A DNA stretch of 64,000 nt. Source: Noviluteimonas caseinilytica. GTDB taxonomy: Bacteria; Pseudomonadota; Gammaproteobacteria; Xanthomonadales; Xanthomonadaceae. This document shows, in pieces, positions 22,775 to 30,622 of the stretch; the stretch's first letter is position 1, and the number at the start of each line of letters is the position of its first letter. The translations under genes and the position numbers were made by a program. The stretch covers positions 2,790,001-2,854,000 of the forward strand of contig NZ_AP024545.1 in NCBI RefSeq assembly GCF_018406605.1, read 5' to 3'. Below the pieces are notes generated by a model. That model was not told the origin of the DNA. It worked only from the letters and a program-made list of their open reading frames with translations, and made no database searches.

Positions 22775-22931
22775 GGAGCCTAGAAGCTCGCACACAGTGG
22801 TCGCCACCCCGTCATCGGTGGCAAACGCGTTCCTTGAACGCGCCGACGCAAGGCCTCTGCGTCGGGAGGGCGGCTAATACAAGACCCGAAAGGGGAATAC
22901 GCCCGCCGGCTGTGTGCGGCTTCTAGCCTCC
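22775..22931 (+). ncRNA. Candidate structured RNA, multi-branched, about 157 nt
   Basis: The ends pair over about 21 bp (CCTAGAAGC...CGCACACAG at 22779-22797 with CTGTGTGCG and GCTTCTAG at 22910-22927). Inside lie four helices: GCCACC/GGTGGC (22803-22822), CGCGTTC/GAACGCG (22826-22842), CCGACGCA/TGCGTCGG (22843-22865), and GGCGG/CCGCC (22869-22907) closing a CCC-GAAA-GGG tetraloop hairpin. No protein frame fits. It sits 58 bases before the gene at 22990 and may regulate it or act as a separate RNA. Confidence 0.6.
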
Positions 22932-22937
22932 CGACAT

Positions 22938-22958
22938 CTCGCGTCGCAACGACGCGAG
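22938..22958 (+). promoter_or_regulatory. Perfect 9-bp hairpin in the leader of the 22990 gene
   Basis: CTCGCGTCG, loop CAA, CGACGCGAG, located between the candidate RNA and the ribosome site of the next gene. There is no T-run after it, so it is more likely a leader or processing structure than a terminator. Confidence 0.5.
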
Positions 22959-22989
22959 CACCTCACGCAATGAGAGGGGAGGGCCCACG

Positions 22990-23244
22990 ATGTTCAATGA
23001 AGCCTGCGAAGCACACGACGTGCCGCCGAGTGTCTACATCAACCTGGTTGCCGCGCACGAACTGGTCGTGCGGATGCGCGACAACGTGCGATTCGTGTCG
23101 AGTCTTGTCGACGCGATCGGCGAGCCGCTGGAAGAGATCACGATTCGGCAGGAGGTTCTGGCCGCCTGCATGTCCTGCCTGGTCGATGAGCTGGAGGAAG
23201 TGGCGGAGGCGGTGCGGTGGTCCAAGGAGGCGTGCGTGGGATGA
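22990..23244 (+). CDS. Small helical protein, 84 aa, downstream of the structured RNA
   Basis: ATG 22990 follows GAGAGGGGAGGG. All-helical and acidic (YINLVAAHELVVRMRDNVRF, then CMSCLVDELEEVAEAVRW). The size and helical pattern recall small helical families preceded by conserved leaders in pseudomonads, but no family is assigned. It probably works with, or is controlled by, the RNA element upstream. Confidence 0.6.
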   Translation: MFNEACEAHDVPPSVYINLVAAHELVVRMRDNVRFVSSLVDAIGEPLEEITIRQEVLAACMSCLVDELEEVAEAVRWSKEACVG

Positions 23245-23270
23245 CGGCGCCCGCGCGCCGATACGTATCG

Positions 23271-23300
23271 ACCGGCGCCCCGTTTACTGGGGCGCCCGGT
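23271..23300 (+). promoter_or_regulatory. Strong GC hairpin between two small genes
   Basis: ACCGG(C)GCCCC pairs with GGGGCGCCCGGT around GTTTACT. There is no clear U-run. It may end the upstream message or shape the leader of the gene at 23312. Confidence 0.4.
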
Positions 23301-23311
23301 AAGATTCCCCG

Positions 23312-23605
23312 ATGCCCGCTGCCTCGCCCGACGTCATCGCCGCCCACAAGCATTCCGCCAACCACCGGAGCGAGGTGGAAGCGAGTGCGTTGTGTGGTTG
23401 CTTCTACTGCGAGTCGGTATTCGATCCGCGCGAGATCGAGTTCTGGGTTGGGTGGCCGGACGGGACGCCCGATGACTTCGAGTTGAGCACTGGCAACAGT
23501 GCGCTCTGCCCAAGGTGCGGCATTGATTCCGTCATCGGGTCCGCTTCCGGCTATCCGATCGATGCTGCGTTTTTGTCGGCAATGCACGCCTATTGGTTCG
23601 TATAA
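23312..23605 (+). CDS. Zinc-ribbon-like cytoplasmic protein, 97 aa
   Basis: ATG 23312. Two cysteine pairs, CGCFYC and CPRC, about 45 residues apart could hold zinc. The tail GIDSVIGSASGYPIDAAFLS followed by YWF is, from memory, characteristic of a widespread 'cytoplasmic protein' family of unknown role. The gene is intact in length. Confidence 0.65.
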   Translation: MPAASPDVIAAHKHSANHRSEVEASALCGCFYCESVFDPREIEFWVGWPDGTPDDFELSTGNSALCPRCGIDSVIGSASGYPIDAAFLSAMHAYWFV

Positions 23606-23666
23606 GAGCGGGCGCCAAGTCGCCTGCGAACGTTGATGAACTTTGTGCCGGGTGGACCACGTGCCG

Positions 23667-23942
23667 TTAGTCTTTGGCTTTAAAGATCAAACGGACGCGA
23701 ATCGTTCCATCAGCCAGAAATACCGCGTGACCTGCATCGGATACGCGTATGACGTCATCCAGTACCGCACGCGCAGCGTCGAGCGCGTCGGCCTCTCCCA
23801 TTGGAAGATCACCGGCGTACCCGACTTCAAATATCGCAGTCTTGACTCCTTTCGGACTGAAAATTTCAATGCCAGGTCGATACACGCCATCCCCAATAGC
23901 CACCGCGGTGGCGGACACTTGGAAACCATCTACTTCCCTCAT
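23667..23942 (-). CDS. Hypothetical protein, 91 aa
   Basis: Reverse start at ATG 23942 with AAGGAG 6 bases upstream. Compact alpha/beta protein (MREVDGFQVSATAVAIGDGV, FSPKGVKTAIFEVGYAGD, AVFLADGTIRVRLIFKAKD). Second gene of a two-gene reverse operon, 31 bases after 23974-24291. No family is recognised. Confidence 0.6.
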   Translation of the reverse strand: MREVDGFQVSATAVAIGDGVYRPGIEIFSPKGVKTAIFEVGYAGDLPMGEADALDAARAVLDDVIRVSDAGHAVFLADGTIRVRLIFKAKD

Positions 23943-23973
23943 TGGGGTCTCCTTCGGCTGAGGCACTCCTTCA

Positions 23974-24291
23974 TTACAAATCCTTCTTCGCGGCATTGAC
24001 GAACGACACAACGTCACCGACTTTGACGTCGTTGGAAGCGAGGCCCTTCTTGGTCCATAAGTCGATAAGCTCCCTCTCCGCCGGCTTGTACTCGCGAGGT
24101 TGGCCCTTGCGCCCGGAAAGTCCACATCCGGCAGTCGCCAAGGTGAGAGAGGCAGCGTCCGTCTCTATCTTGATGATGATGCACGCGCCTGTGCCTTGCC
24201 CCTGCAACTGAGATGTCACCCATGCAGGATCTGCATCCCGCAGCAACTTATGCGCATTGCCAATCTGGATTGAACTGTCCCTGTCGGTCAT
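23974..24291 (-). CDS. Hypothetical protein, 105 aa
   Basis: Reverse start at ATG 24291. Begins MTDRDSSIQIGNAHKLLRDA; a strand pair GACIIIKIETDAASLTLAT is followed by a lysine-rich helix (KPAERELIDLWTKKGL). Cytoplasmic. First gene of the reverse pair, divergent from the DUF4062 gene. No family is recognised. Confidence 0.6.
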   Translation of the reverse strand: MTDRDSSIQIGNAHKLLRDADPAWVTSQLQGQGTGACIIIKIETDAASLTLATAGCGLSGRKGQPREYKPAERELIDLWTKKGLASNDVKVGDVVSFVNAAKKDL

Positions 24292-24570
24292 CGTCCCCGC
24301 CTCAATGCATGTGTAAAAGAGGCCTACGTGGTGTTCGACTGAGGTAGGCCAATTGGTGCAGTGCACATGTGCCATCGGCTACCGTCGGGGCACGTCTGGC
24401 GCCAAAGTTACCGAAGGTCAACCAGACTATGCCGCCACAGTCTGGCAAGTTGGACACGGATCCTCGGCAACGGGGTAACGAATTGGGCTCAGAAATCTGT
24501 CGAGAATCCATACCAGCACGGGGTGGGTAGTGGCAGCCGTAGACTCCGGAAATAAAATACAGGTGGTGAT

Positions 24571-25710
24571 ATGAAGGTTTTTATCAGTTCCCTGATTACC
24601 GGTTTGGAAGCCGAGCGCGCCGCAGTCAAACAAGCCGTTGAGTTGCTTCGCCACGAAGCGGTTATGGCTGAGAATTTCGGTTCCCAGGCAAAATCACCAC
24701 AGATTGCTTGCCTGACGGGGTTGCGCCAAGCCGATTTGGTTGTGCTCATTCTCGACACGCGATACGGCGCCAAGCAGGGCTCTGGCCTGTCGGCTACTCA
24801 TGAGGAGTATCGCGAGGCTCGTGGTCGGAAGCCGATTCTCACCTTCATCAAGCAAGGCGAGGCAGAGCCCGATCAAGTGGCGCTTATCTCCGAGGCGGGG
24901 TCGTGGGAGAGCGGATTGTTTCGAGAATCCTTCTCATCCCCCGAACAACTTCGTGACCTCGTCACGCGCGCGCTCCACGAATACACGCTCTCGCACGCAA
25001 CGGGGCCACTCGATCCAAACGCAATGGCGCGTCGCGCGCAAGAGTTGCTACCTGGCAGCGAACATGGGCGACAGTCTGGAGTTGCACTGCAGTTGAGCAT
25101 TGCCGCGGGGCCGGAGACAACGATCCTTAGACCCGCTGAACTTGAATCGGCGGCACTAGCGGAAGCAATGCAGGAACGAGCGCTGTTCGGCAGCGCAGCG
25201 GTGTTCGATCGCCGTATCGGAACGGATAGTCGAGTTCAGTCGACGGCGCTGTCGATTTACCAGCAACGGAGCCATGAGTCGCTCGCAGAAGTGCGCGTGT
25301 GGGGCACGGGAGATATCCGCCTCATTCTGCCGGCGAGGGGAGAGGGCAGCAGCTCTGGGTTCTCCTTCGTAATCGAAGAGGAAGTTGCATCGAAACTTGC
25401 TAATGCAATCGGCTACGCCGCATGGTTGCTCGGCCATATCGATCCAACTGACCGGATCACGCATGTAACGCTTGCAGCGGCGCTGGTGGGTGAGGGCGCG
25501 ATGGGCTGGCGAACGCGTGATGAGCATGCCGCCAGTCCGAATTCTGGATCGTTCGGTGCATTCGGGCGCGAGCGAGAACGGGAAGCCCCCGTCATGCTTT
25601 CGCCGCAGCATCGCGTGCGCGCTGCGCTGTCGATGGACGCAGTGCGGATCGTTGAAGACTTGGTGGTGTTGCTGCGACGCCGCTGGAAAGACATGGATCG
25701 CGGCTGGTAA
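24571..25710 (+). CDS. DUF4062-domain protein, 379 aa, first gene of a candidate defence operon
   Basis: ATG 24571 after AGGTGG. Residues 1-100 match the DUF4062 pattern: MKVFISSLITGLEAERAAVK, then AENFG..., LRQADLVVLILDTRYG and S.T..EY.EA (SATHEEYREARGRKPILTF). The fold is believed related to TIR or nucleoside deoxyribosyltransferase-like domains. The remaining 280 residues are unassigned, with a helix-rich end. It is followed after 11 bases by an unknown gene and then a SIR2 gene, so it may be the sensor or regulator of an NAD-targeting system. Confidence 0.75.
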   Translation: MKVFISSLITGLEAERAAVKQAVELLRHEAVMAENFGSQAKSPQIACLTGLRQADLVVLILDTRYGAKQGSGLSATHEEYREARGRKPILTFIKQGEAEPDQVALISEAGSWESGLFRESFSSPEQLRDLVTRALHEYTLSHATGPLDPNAMARRAQELLPGSEHGRQSGVALQLSIAAGPETTILRPAELESAALAEAMQERALFGSAAVFDRRIGTDSRVQSTALSIYQQRSHESLAEVRVWGTGDIRLILPARGEGSSSGFSFVIEEEVASKLANAIGYAAWLLGHIDPTDRITHVTLAAALVGEGAMGWRTRDEHAASPNSGSFGAFGREREREAPVMLSPQHRVRAALSMDAVRIVEDLVVLLRRRWKDMDRGW

Positions 25711-25721
25711 TCACGAGGGAG

Positions 25722-26216
25722 ATGAATATGAAGTTTCCAGCGCAGGCATTTGGGCAATTGCATCCGAGTGAGATGCCGGCAGGCAGCTTGTTCAAGACTC
25801 GCGACTGCTGGTCGTTGCGCGTCTCTGGTGGCTCCGGCTTTGAAGGAGCTCTGATCCTGGAAGGCGAACGGGCCGGTTGGGTGGTTGAGGTGCGCGCGAG
25901 CATGGCGCCCGCGCTGGGCATCATCGCCCCATTCTCTTGGTTCCCAATGGTTTTGCGAGATGCGAAGCCGGCCTTGGACGCGGACCGCACAGTTACGCTA
26001 ACACTGTCGGAAAGCGGGCCGATCTTGATGGGGGCTGATGCTCGCAGAGACTGGGATCGGGACTACATTTCATTTGGAATCGATGGGCGCAGCGTCGAGT
26101 TGCAGGACGAGCACCGGGCCCTCCGGTTCGCCCAATGGACAGTTGAGCTTTGTCATAAGAGCCGCCCGTATTCGAGCCTTGGCACCCTGTGCGAAGTGGA
26201 TCGCCGGGGAACTTGA
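25722..26216 (+). CDS. Hypothetical middle gene of the DUF4062/SIR2 operon, 164 aa
   Basis: ATG 25722, with ACGAGGGAG upstream. Mostly strands (CWSLRVSGGSGFEGALILEG, AGWVVEVRASMAPAL, RTVTLTLSESGPILM), like a beta-sandwich, with a short helical end. No signal peptide and no known family. Tight spacing on both sides (11 and 26 bases) shows it belongs to the operon. Confidence 0.65.
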   Translation: MNMKFPAQAFGQLHPSEMPAGSLFKTRDCWSLRVSGGSGFEGALILEGERAGWVVEVRASMAPALGIIAPFSWFPMVLRDAKPALDADRTVTLTLSESGPILMGADARRDWDRDYISFGIDGRSVELQDEHRALRFAQWTVELCHKSRPYSSLGTLCEVDRRGT

Positions 26217-26242
26217 GACAGATTCAAACCTGAGAGGGGCGG

Positions 26243-28021
26243 ATGACTTTCCTAAAAGATGATGCGCTGACCCAGATTGCCTTTTCGGTCTTTGAGAACA
26301 AGGGCGTCTATGCCGTGCTTTTAGGGTCCGGGATGTCCCGTTCGGCTGACATTCCAACGGGTTGGGAGATCACCATTGATTTGATACGCCGCGTGGCTGC
26401 TGCCCGGGATGTTCCGCCGCAGCCGGATTGGGCTCAGTGGTATCGCGACGAAGTGGGCGAAGAGCCGAACTATTCGAGGCTGCTTGAAGCGCTCGCCACG
26501 TCACCAGAGGAGCGGCGGTCAATCCTTCACAGTTACATCGAGCCAACTGCCGACGATCGAGAGCAGGGCAGGAAGTTGCCGACGGTAGCGCATCAGGCAA
26601 TCGCAAAGCTGGTCGCGGCCGGCTACGTGCGAGTCATTCTCACCACAAATTTCGATCGGTTGATGGAGAACGCGCTTCGCGAGGCAGGCGTAGAACCAAC
26701 GATTGTTTCGTCGGTGGACTCGATGAGCGGCGCAGAGCCGCTCACGCACAGTCAGTGCTATCTAGTGAAGCTGCACGGAGACTACAAGGACTCACGCATA
26801 CTCAATACTGATCAGGAGCTTGAGGCCTACCCAAGGGAATATGACTTGCTCTTGGACCGCGTCTTTGACGAGCATGGGCTCATTGTCTGTGGCTGGTCTG
26901 GCGATTGGGACCACGCACTTCGTTCCGCGATGCTTCGTGCGCCGAGTAGGCGGTACAGTGTTTTCTGGGCAACCAGGGGGTCCATCAGCGAGAGCGCTAC
27001 GCAATTGGTGGAACAACGTAGGGCGAGGACGTTTCAGATCATCGGCGCAGATGAGTTCTTTGTCAGCTTGCAAAGGTCAGTAGACACGCTTGAGCAAACT
27101 AGACGCAAACGCCCGGAAAGTCTGGAGCTCCTAGTCGCAAGCGCAAAGAAGTACCTTGCGAAACCTGAGTTTCGCATTTCACTTGATGACCTGGTTACAG
27201 GTGAGACAGAAAGTCTGCTTTCATCATCGGACGCGCCTGAGTTTGCACTTGAGCGACCTTGGGACGAGGCGTCGTTTCGCTTAACCGTTGGACGCTATGA
27301 AGGGCTGGTCGAGCCCTTCGCTCGGGTGGCTGGAGTCTTGGGCAGGTGGGGAGATGGAAGTGAACTTCCGATGATGCAAGAGGCTGTTCGAGCTTTGCAC
27401 CACAGCGCGTACCAACAAAGGAATGGAGTGGTCGTATGGGCACAGCTTCGCGCGTATCCGGCAGTTCTGCTTATGACGGCCTACGGTATCGGACTAACAA
27501 GGGCCGAGCGCTGGCGTGCGTTGCACACGTTCATGACGACGACGCTGGCGTCGGATCGAGACGACGCGAAAAGCATCGTGTCAGAGCTCTTCTTGTGGGC
27601 GTGGGATTTGGGTCAAGACAAGGTCTTGTGGCAAAAGCTTGAAGGTCTAGAGAATCACAAGACTCCCTTGAGCGATCACCTCCTACAGGTAATGAACTCG
27701 TGGAAGTCAAGTTTTGTGGGCACGGTGCCCGATTTTGAACTCCTCTACGAACGGTTCGAAAGCCTAGCGTCGCTCGCGCACTTTGAGCGGAATAGTGAGG
27801 AGAGTTTGGAGGAGGCGGTAAAAGGCCAGGAACACTTGGCGTGGATGCCTGTCGGCCGCTCTGGATGGCACAGTCAGAACTGTCTAAAGCTCATTCGCGA
27901 GTTTGAATCGGAGCCGCGCGAATTAGAACTTGTGTCTTCGGGTTTCGCTTCCGGCAGCAGGCGCAAGCTGAAGCTTTACCTCATCAACCTACAAAGATTG
28001 GCATCCAGAATGAGGTGGTAG
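26243..28021 (+). CDS. SIR2-domain protein, 592 aa, probable NADase effector
   Basis: ATG 26243 after GAGAGGGGCGG. The N-terminal SIR2 domain has the NAD-binding LGSGMSRSADIPTGW (27-41), TTNFD (134-138), KLHGD with the catalytic-type His178 (176-180) and CGWSGDWD (216-223). SIR2 proteins of this shape act in bacterial anti-phage systems by destroying NAD+. The C-terminal 300 residues are helical and unassigned, a likely sensing or partner-binding part. Ends 103 bases before tRNA-Val. Confidence 0.8.
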   Translation: MTFLKDDALTQIAFSVFENKGVYAVLLGSGMSRSADIPTGWEITIDLIRRVAAARDVPPQPDWAQWYRDEVGEEPNYSRLLEALATSPEERRSILHSYIEPTADDREQGRKLPTVAHQAIAKLVAAGYVRVILTTNFDRLMENALREAGVEPTIVSSVDSMSGAEPLTHSQCYLVKLHGDYKDSRILNTDQELEAYPREYDLLLDRVFDEHGLIVCGWSGDWDHALRSAMLRAPSRRYSVFWATRGSISESATQLVEQRRARTFQIIGADEFFVSLQRSVDTLEQTRRKRPESLELLVASAKKYLAKPEFRISLDDLVTGETESLLSSSDAPEFALERPWDEASFRLTVGRYEGLVEPFARVAGVLGRWGDGSELPMMQEAVRALHHSAYQQRNGVVVWAQLRAYPAVLLMTAYGIGLTRAERWRALHTFMTTTLASDRDDAKSIVSELFLWAWDLGQDKVLWQKLEGLENHKTPLSDHLLQVMNSWKSSFVGTVPDFELLYERFESLASLAHFERNSEESLEEAVKGQEHLAWMPVGRSGWHSQNCLKLIREFESEPRELELVSSGFASGSRRKLKLYLINLQRLASRMRW

Positions 28022-28081
28022 CGGAGCGGGATCCTCGTAGGGGCTGATGTCGCGTCAAGATCAAGCGCGTGGACCGCAACA

Positions 28082-28112
28082 AACGAAAACGGCCACCCTC
28101 AGGGTGGCCGTA
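28082..28112 (-). terminator. Rho-independent terminator for tRNA-Val
   Basis: On the reverse strand GGCCACCC-TGA-GGGTGGCC is followed by GTTTTCGTTT, 12 bases after the tRNA 3' end. Confidence 0.85.
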
Positions 28113-28123
28113 GCGTCTAAACC

Positions 28124-28198
28124 TGGTGGGCGGTGCAGGGTTCGAACCTGCGACCCTTGCCGTGTGAAGGCAATGCTCTACCGCTGAGCTAACCGCCC
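28124..28198 (-). tRNA. tRNA-Val (anticodon CAC)
   Basis: Reverse-strand cloverleaf: GGGCGGT acceptor, TAGCTCAGC...GAGCA D arm, TTGCC-TTCACAC-GGCAA anticodon arm, GGTTCGAACCC T arm, encoded CCA. Its 3' side faces the DUF4062/SIR2 genes, the usual side for island insertion. Confidence 0.95.
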
Positions 28199-28212
28199 GA
28201 TGCAGGCGCGGC

Positions 28213-28241
28213 ATTCTACGGAAGCGCTCCGGATCGGGCAA
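28213..28241 (-). promoter_or_regulatory. Promoter of tRNA-Val
   Basis: On the reverse strand, -35 TTGCCC, 17-base spacer, -10 TAGAAT, then 14 bases to the tRNA 5' end. Confidence 0.7.
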
Positions 28242-28255
28242 CGCCTTTTTTGCGC

Positions 28256-29104
28256 CTACTCGATCTGGTCCCGCGCCCAGGCGGCGTCCAGCGCTTCCAT
28301 CGCGTCCTTCGGCTTGGTCTTCGCGGCCTTCTCGAATGCGCCGGCGGCGGCATCCTCCTTCTTCTCCCCATGCAGCAACAGCAGCACGTTGCCGTGCTCG
28401 ATGTGCGCGATGGGGGAGTCGGGCGTCAGTTTCAGCGCCGTCTTGATGTGCGTCTCGGCCTCGCTGGCCTTCGCGCCATACGTGAGGCCGCCGATCATGG
28501 CGCCGATCTTGCCGATGATCTCGGCGTGGTACAGGGCCAGGGCGGTGTGGGCTTCGGCGTGCTTGGGCGCCCGTTCCAGGGCGTTGTCGAGCGAGGCGCG
28601 CACCTTGCCGGCGATGCCCTGCTTGAGCGCCTTGGCGATCGACAGGCCCTGGCTGTAGCGGCCCAGCGCGAAGGCGTGGCGGTAGTGGCTGTTGGCGTCG
28701 TCGGGCAGGGCCTTGATGGCGGCCTCGGCCAGCTTGGCGGCCTGCTCGAAGCGCTTCAGCTTTTCGTCGTCGTCGTCCACCAAGTACGTGGCATGGATGC
28801 CGAGGGCCTTGGTGGCCACCGAGGCGCCGACCGGGCCGAGGGCGTCGCCGGCCTCGAACGCGGCCTGGAAGTCGCCGCGATGGAAGGCGCGCCAGGCGTC
28901 CTGCAGCGCGTCCGCCAATGCGTCGGCGTCCAGCTTCGGGGCAGCCTTGCCGGCCGCTTTCAGCAACGCGGCGGCGCGCTTGCTGTCGGGGAAGGGTTCG
29001 GCGTCGCCGGCGTGCAGCTGCGGCCAGGCTTTCTTCAATGCGTCGCCGGCGTAGGCGAACGCCTTGGCATCGTGCGGGAAGGGCGCCCACTTGGACTTGG
29101 CCAT
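28256..29104 (-). CDS. Tetratricopeptide-repeat-like protein, 282 aa
   Basis: Reverse start at ATG 29104 (MAKSKWAPFPHDAKAFAYAG). The alanine-rich helical pairs are typical of TPR scaffolds: DAWRAFHRGDFQAAFEAGDA, AKHAEAHTALALYHAE-like segments, then THIKTALKLTPDSPIAHIEH. It probably mediates protein-protein contacts in the cytoplasm. No signal peptide. Confidence 0.7.
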   Translation of the reverse strand: MAKSKWAPFPHDAKAFAYAGDALKKAWPQLHAGDAEPFPDSKRAAALLKAAGKAAPKLDADALADALQDAWRAFHRGDFQAAFEAGDALGPVGASVATKALGIHATYLVDDDDEKLKRFEQAAKLAEAAIKALPDDANSHYRHAFALGRYSQGLSIAKALKQGIAGKVRASLDNALERAPKHAEAHTALALYHAEIIGKIGAMIGGLTYGAKASEAETHIKTALKLTPDSPIAHIEHGNVLLLLHGEKKEDAAAGAFEKAAKTKPKDAMEALDAAWARDQIE

Positions 29105-29263
29105 GCATGCCTCGATCCGTCGAAAGAAGCGGCAGCATTGCGCTGCGTGCGGCCCGAGGCAAGAGGCCGCGGCAGGCCCATGCATTTTTCACGTGGTTCT
29201 ACATGGTGTGACTACTCTATTGGTGCGCTTGCACGCTACGCGCCGGATCAGGAGCCTTCCCCC

Positions 29264-29497
29264 ATGTCACATCGCGAAACCAACCTGCGTCATCTCTGGC
29301 TTGCGGGCCTTGGGCTCATGGCGCGGGTGCGGCGCAAGATTGAGTCGATTTCGGCGAACCCGACGAAGGAACCGCCTGCGGAATTCGTGACTACGCAGAA
29401 GGTGGCTAAACGGGCGGTGCGGAAGGTGGCTTCTTCGGGGTCGCGGAAGGCGGGTGAGACGGAGTCGCAGCGAAGGATTGCTGGGCGTGGGCGGTGA
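29264..29497 (+). CDS. Small phasin-like basic protein, 77 aa
   Basis: ATG 29264. NLRHLWLAGLGLMARVRRKI resembles the start of phasin-type granule proteins (compare QIWLAGVGAFGRAQAEG in the phasin at 33846-34397). The second half is lysine- and arginine-rich. It could be a short granule- or DNA-associated protein. It is divergent from the TPR gene. Confidence 0.5.
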   Translation: MSHRETNLRHLWLAGLGLMARVRRKIESISANPTKEPPAEFVTTQKVAKRAVRKVASSGSRKAGETESQRRIAGRGR

Positions 29498-29513
29498 TTA
29501 GCGCAGCGTCGGG

Positions 29514-29552
29514 GCGTCCCCTCCCGGCCTCCCCGCGAGCGGGGAGGAGACA
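29514..29552. repeat. GC-rich REP-like palindrome (copy 1)
   Basis: CCTCCCCGC-GA-GCGGGGAGG flanked by GTCCCCTCCCGG; the inverse orientation of the copy at 45411-45449. Confidence 0.7.
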
Positions 29553-29561
29553 GGCAAAAGC

Positions 29562-30188
29562 TTAGTCGCGGTAGGCCTGGATCAGGCCGTTGAGGTGCAC
29601 GCGCTCTGCGTCTCGCAGGAACGGGGCCAGCAGCATCATCACTTGCACGATGCCGGCGCGGATGGACTGCTGTTCGTCCTTGTCGCCGCGCGCGGACGCG
29701 TAGTTGAGCCAGAACGTGGCGATCACCAGCACGTTCGTCGCGGCCGCATCCAGTTCGTCCGCCGAGGCGCGCATCACGCCGGCCTGCGACAACCCCCGCA
29801 TCACTGCATGCGCCTGTTCGTCCGCGCGGCGCAGGATCCGTGCGAAGCGGATCCGCAAGCGGCGGTTGCGGCTCAGGATGTTCGCGAGGTCGCGGTACAG
29901 GAACCGGTAATCCCAGATGCACTCGAACACCAGGTGCAGCTGCAGCCAGATGTCTTCCAGGCCGGGCAGGCGGCCTTCGGGGGCGCTCAGGGCGGCATCG
30001 ATGCGCTCTTCGTAACGGCCGAAGAGGTGCTCGATGATGTCGTCCTTGTTACGGAAGTGGTAATACAAATTGCCGGGGCTGATCTCCAGCTCGTCGGCGA
30101 TGTGGTTGGTGGTGACGTTGGGTTCGCCCTGCGCGTTGAACATCGCGAGCGACGCATCGAGGATGCGCTGTCGGGTCTGCCGCGCCAT
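29562..30188 (-). CDS. TetR/AcrR-family regulator, 208 aa
   Basis: Reverse start at ATG 30188. The N-terminal helix-turn-helix is clear: RQRILDASLAMFNAQGEPNV, TTNHIADELEISPGNLYYHF, RNKDDIIEHLF. The C-terminal helical domain would bind a small ligand, plausibly acyl-CoA or a fatty acid given its neighbours. It sits 16 bases downstream of the acyl-CoA-binding protein gene, so it is probably cotranscribed and may control the divergent reductase. Confidence 0.9.
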   Translation of the reverse strand: MARQTRQRILDASLAMFNAQGEPNVTTNHIADELEISPGNLYYHFRNKDDIIEHLFGRYEERIDAALSAPEGRLPGLEDIWLQLHLVFECIWDYRFLYRDLANILSRNRRLRIRFARILRRADEQAHAVMRGLSQAGVMRASADELDAAATNVLVIATFWLNYASARGDKDEQQSIRAGIVQVMMLLAPFLRDAERVHLNGLIQAYRD

Positions 30189-30204
30189 GGGGTCTCGCCT
30201 TGGG

Positions 30205-30462
30205 TCAGGCGGTGAGATTCTTCACCAGGTCGACGTACTTCTGCATCGCGTCGTCCTGCGAGGTGCCGCTCAACTTGGCCCAGGCCTCGTACTTGGCCGT
30301 GCCCACGAAGTCGAAGAAGCCGGGCTTGGGGCCGCTGACGTCGCCTTCCGAGCCCTGCTTGTAGAGCGCGTACAGGCGCAGCAGGGTGTCGTTGTCCGGG
30401 CGCTCGGCCAGGGACTGGATGTCTTTCGCGGCCTGGTCGAAGCGGGCTTTCAGATCGGACAT
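30205..30462 (-). CDS. Acyl-CoA-binding protein, 85 aa
   Basis: Reverse start at ATG 30462 (MSDLKARFDQAAKDIQSL). Full-length four-helix ACBP with the signature LYALYKQGSEGDV and FDFVGTAKYEAWAKLSG. It binds medium- to long-chain acyl-CoA in the cytoplasm. It is divergent from the fatty acyl-CoA reductase, an apt partner. Confidence 0.9.
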   Translation of the reverse strand: MSDLKARFDQAAKDIQSLAERPDNDTLLRLYALYKQGSEGDVSGPKPGFFDFVGTAKYEAWAKLSGTSQDDAMQKYVDLVKNLTA

Positions 30463-30622
30463 GGGGCCACCGTCGGTCGGGGGCCGCGCTCCGTGTGCGC
30501 GGCGAGGCGGCATCACAGCACGCGTCCGGAAGCCGGTCAATACGCAGGGGAATTGTCGAGGCGGCGGGTGTCTGGCAACGTAGCGCGTGAACACGGCGGC
30601 ACCGTCGCCCGGGGAGCATGCA

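Noticed and set aside
28124..28198. Attachment-site duplication of tRNA-Val bounding an integrated island
   Set aside because: No second copy of the tRNA 3' end was found elsewhere in the window and no integrase is present.
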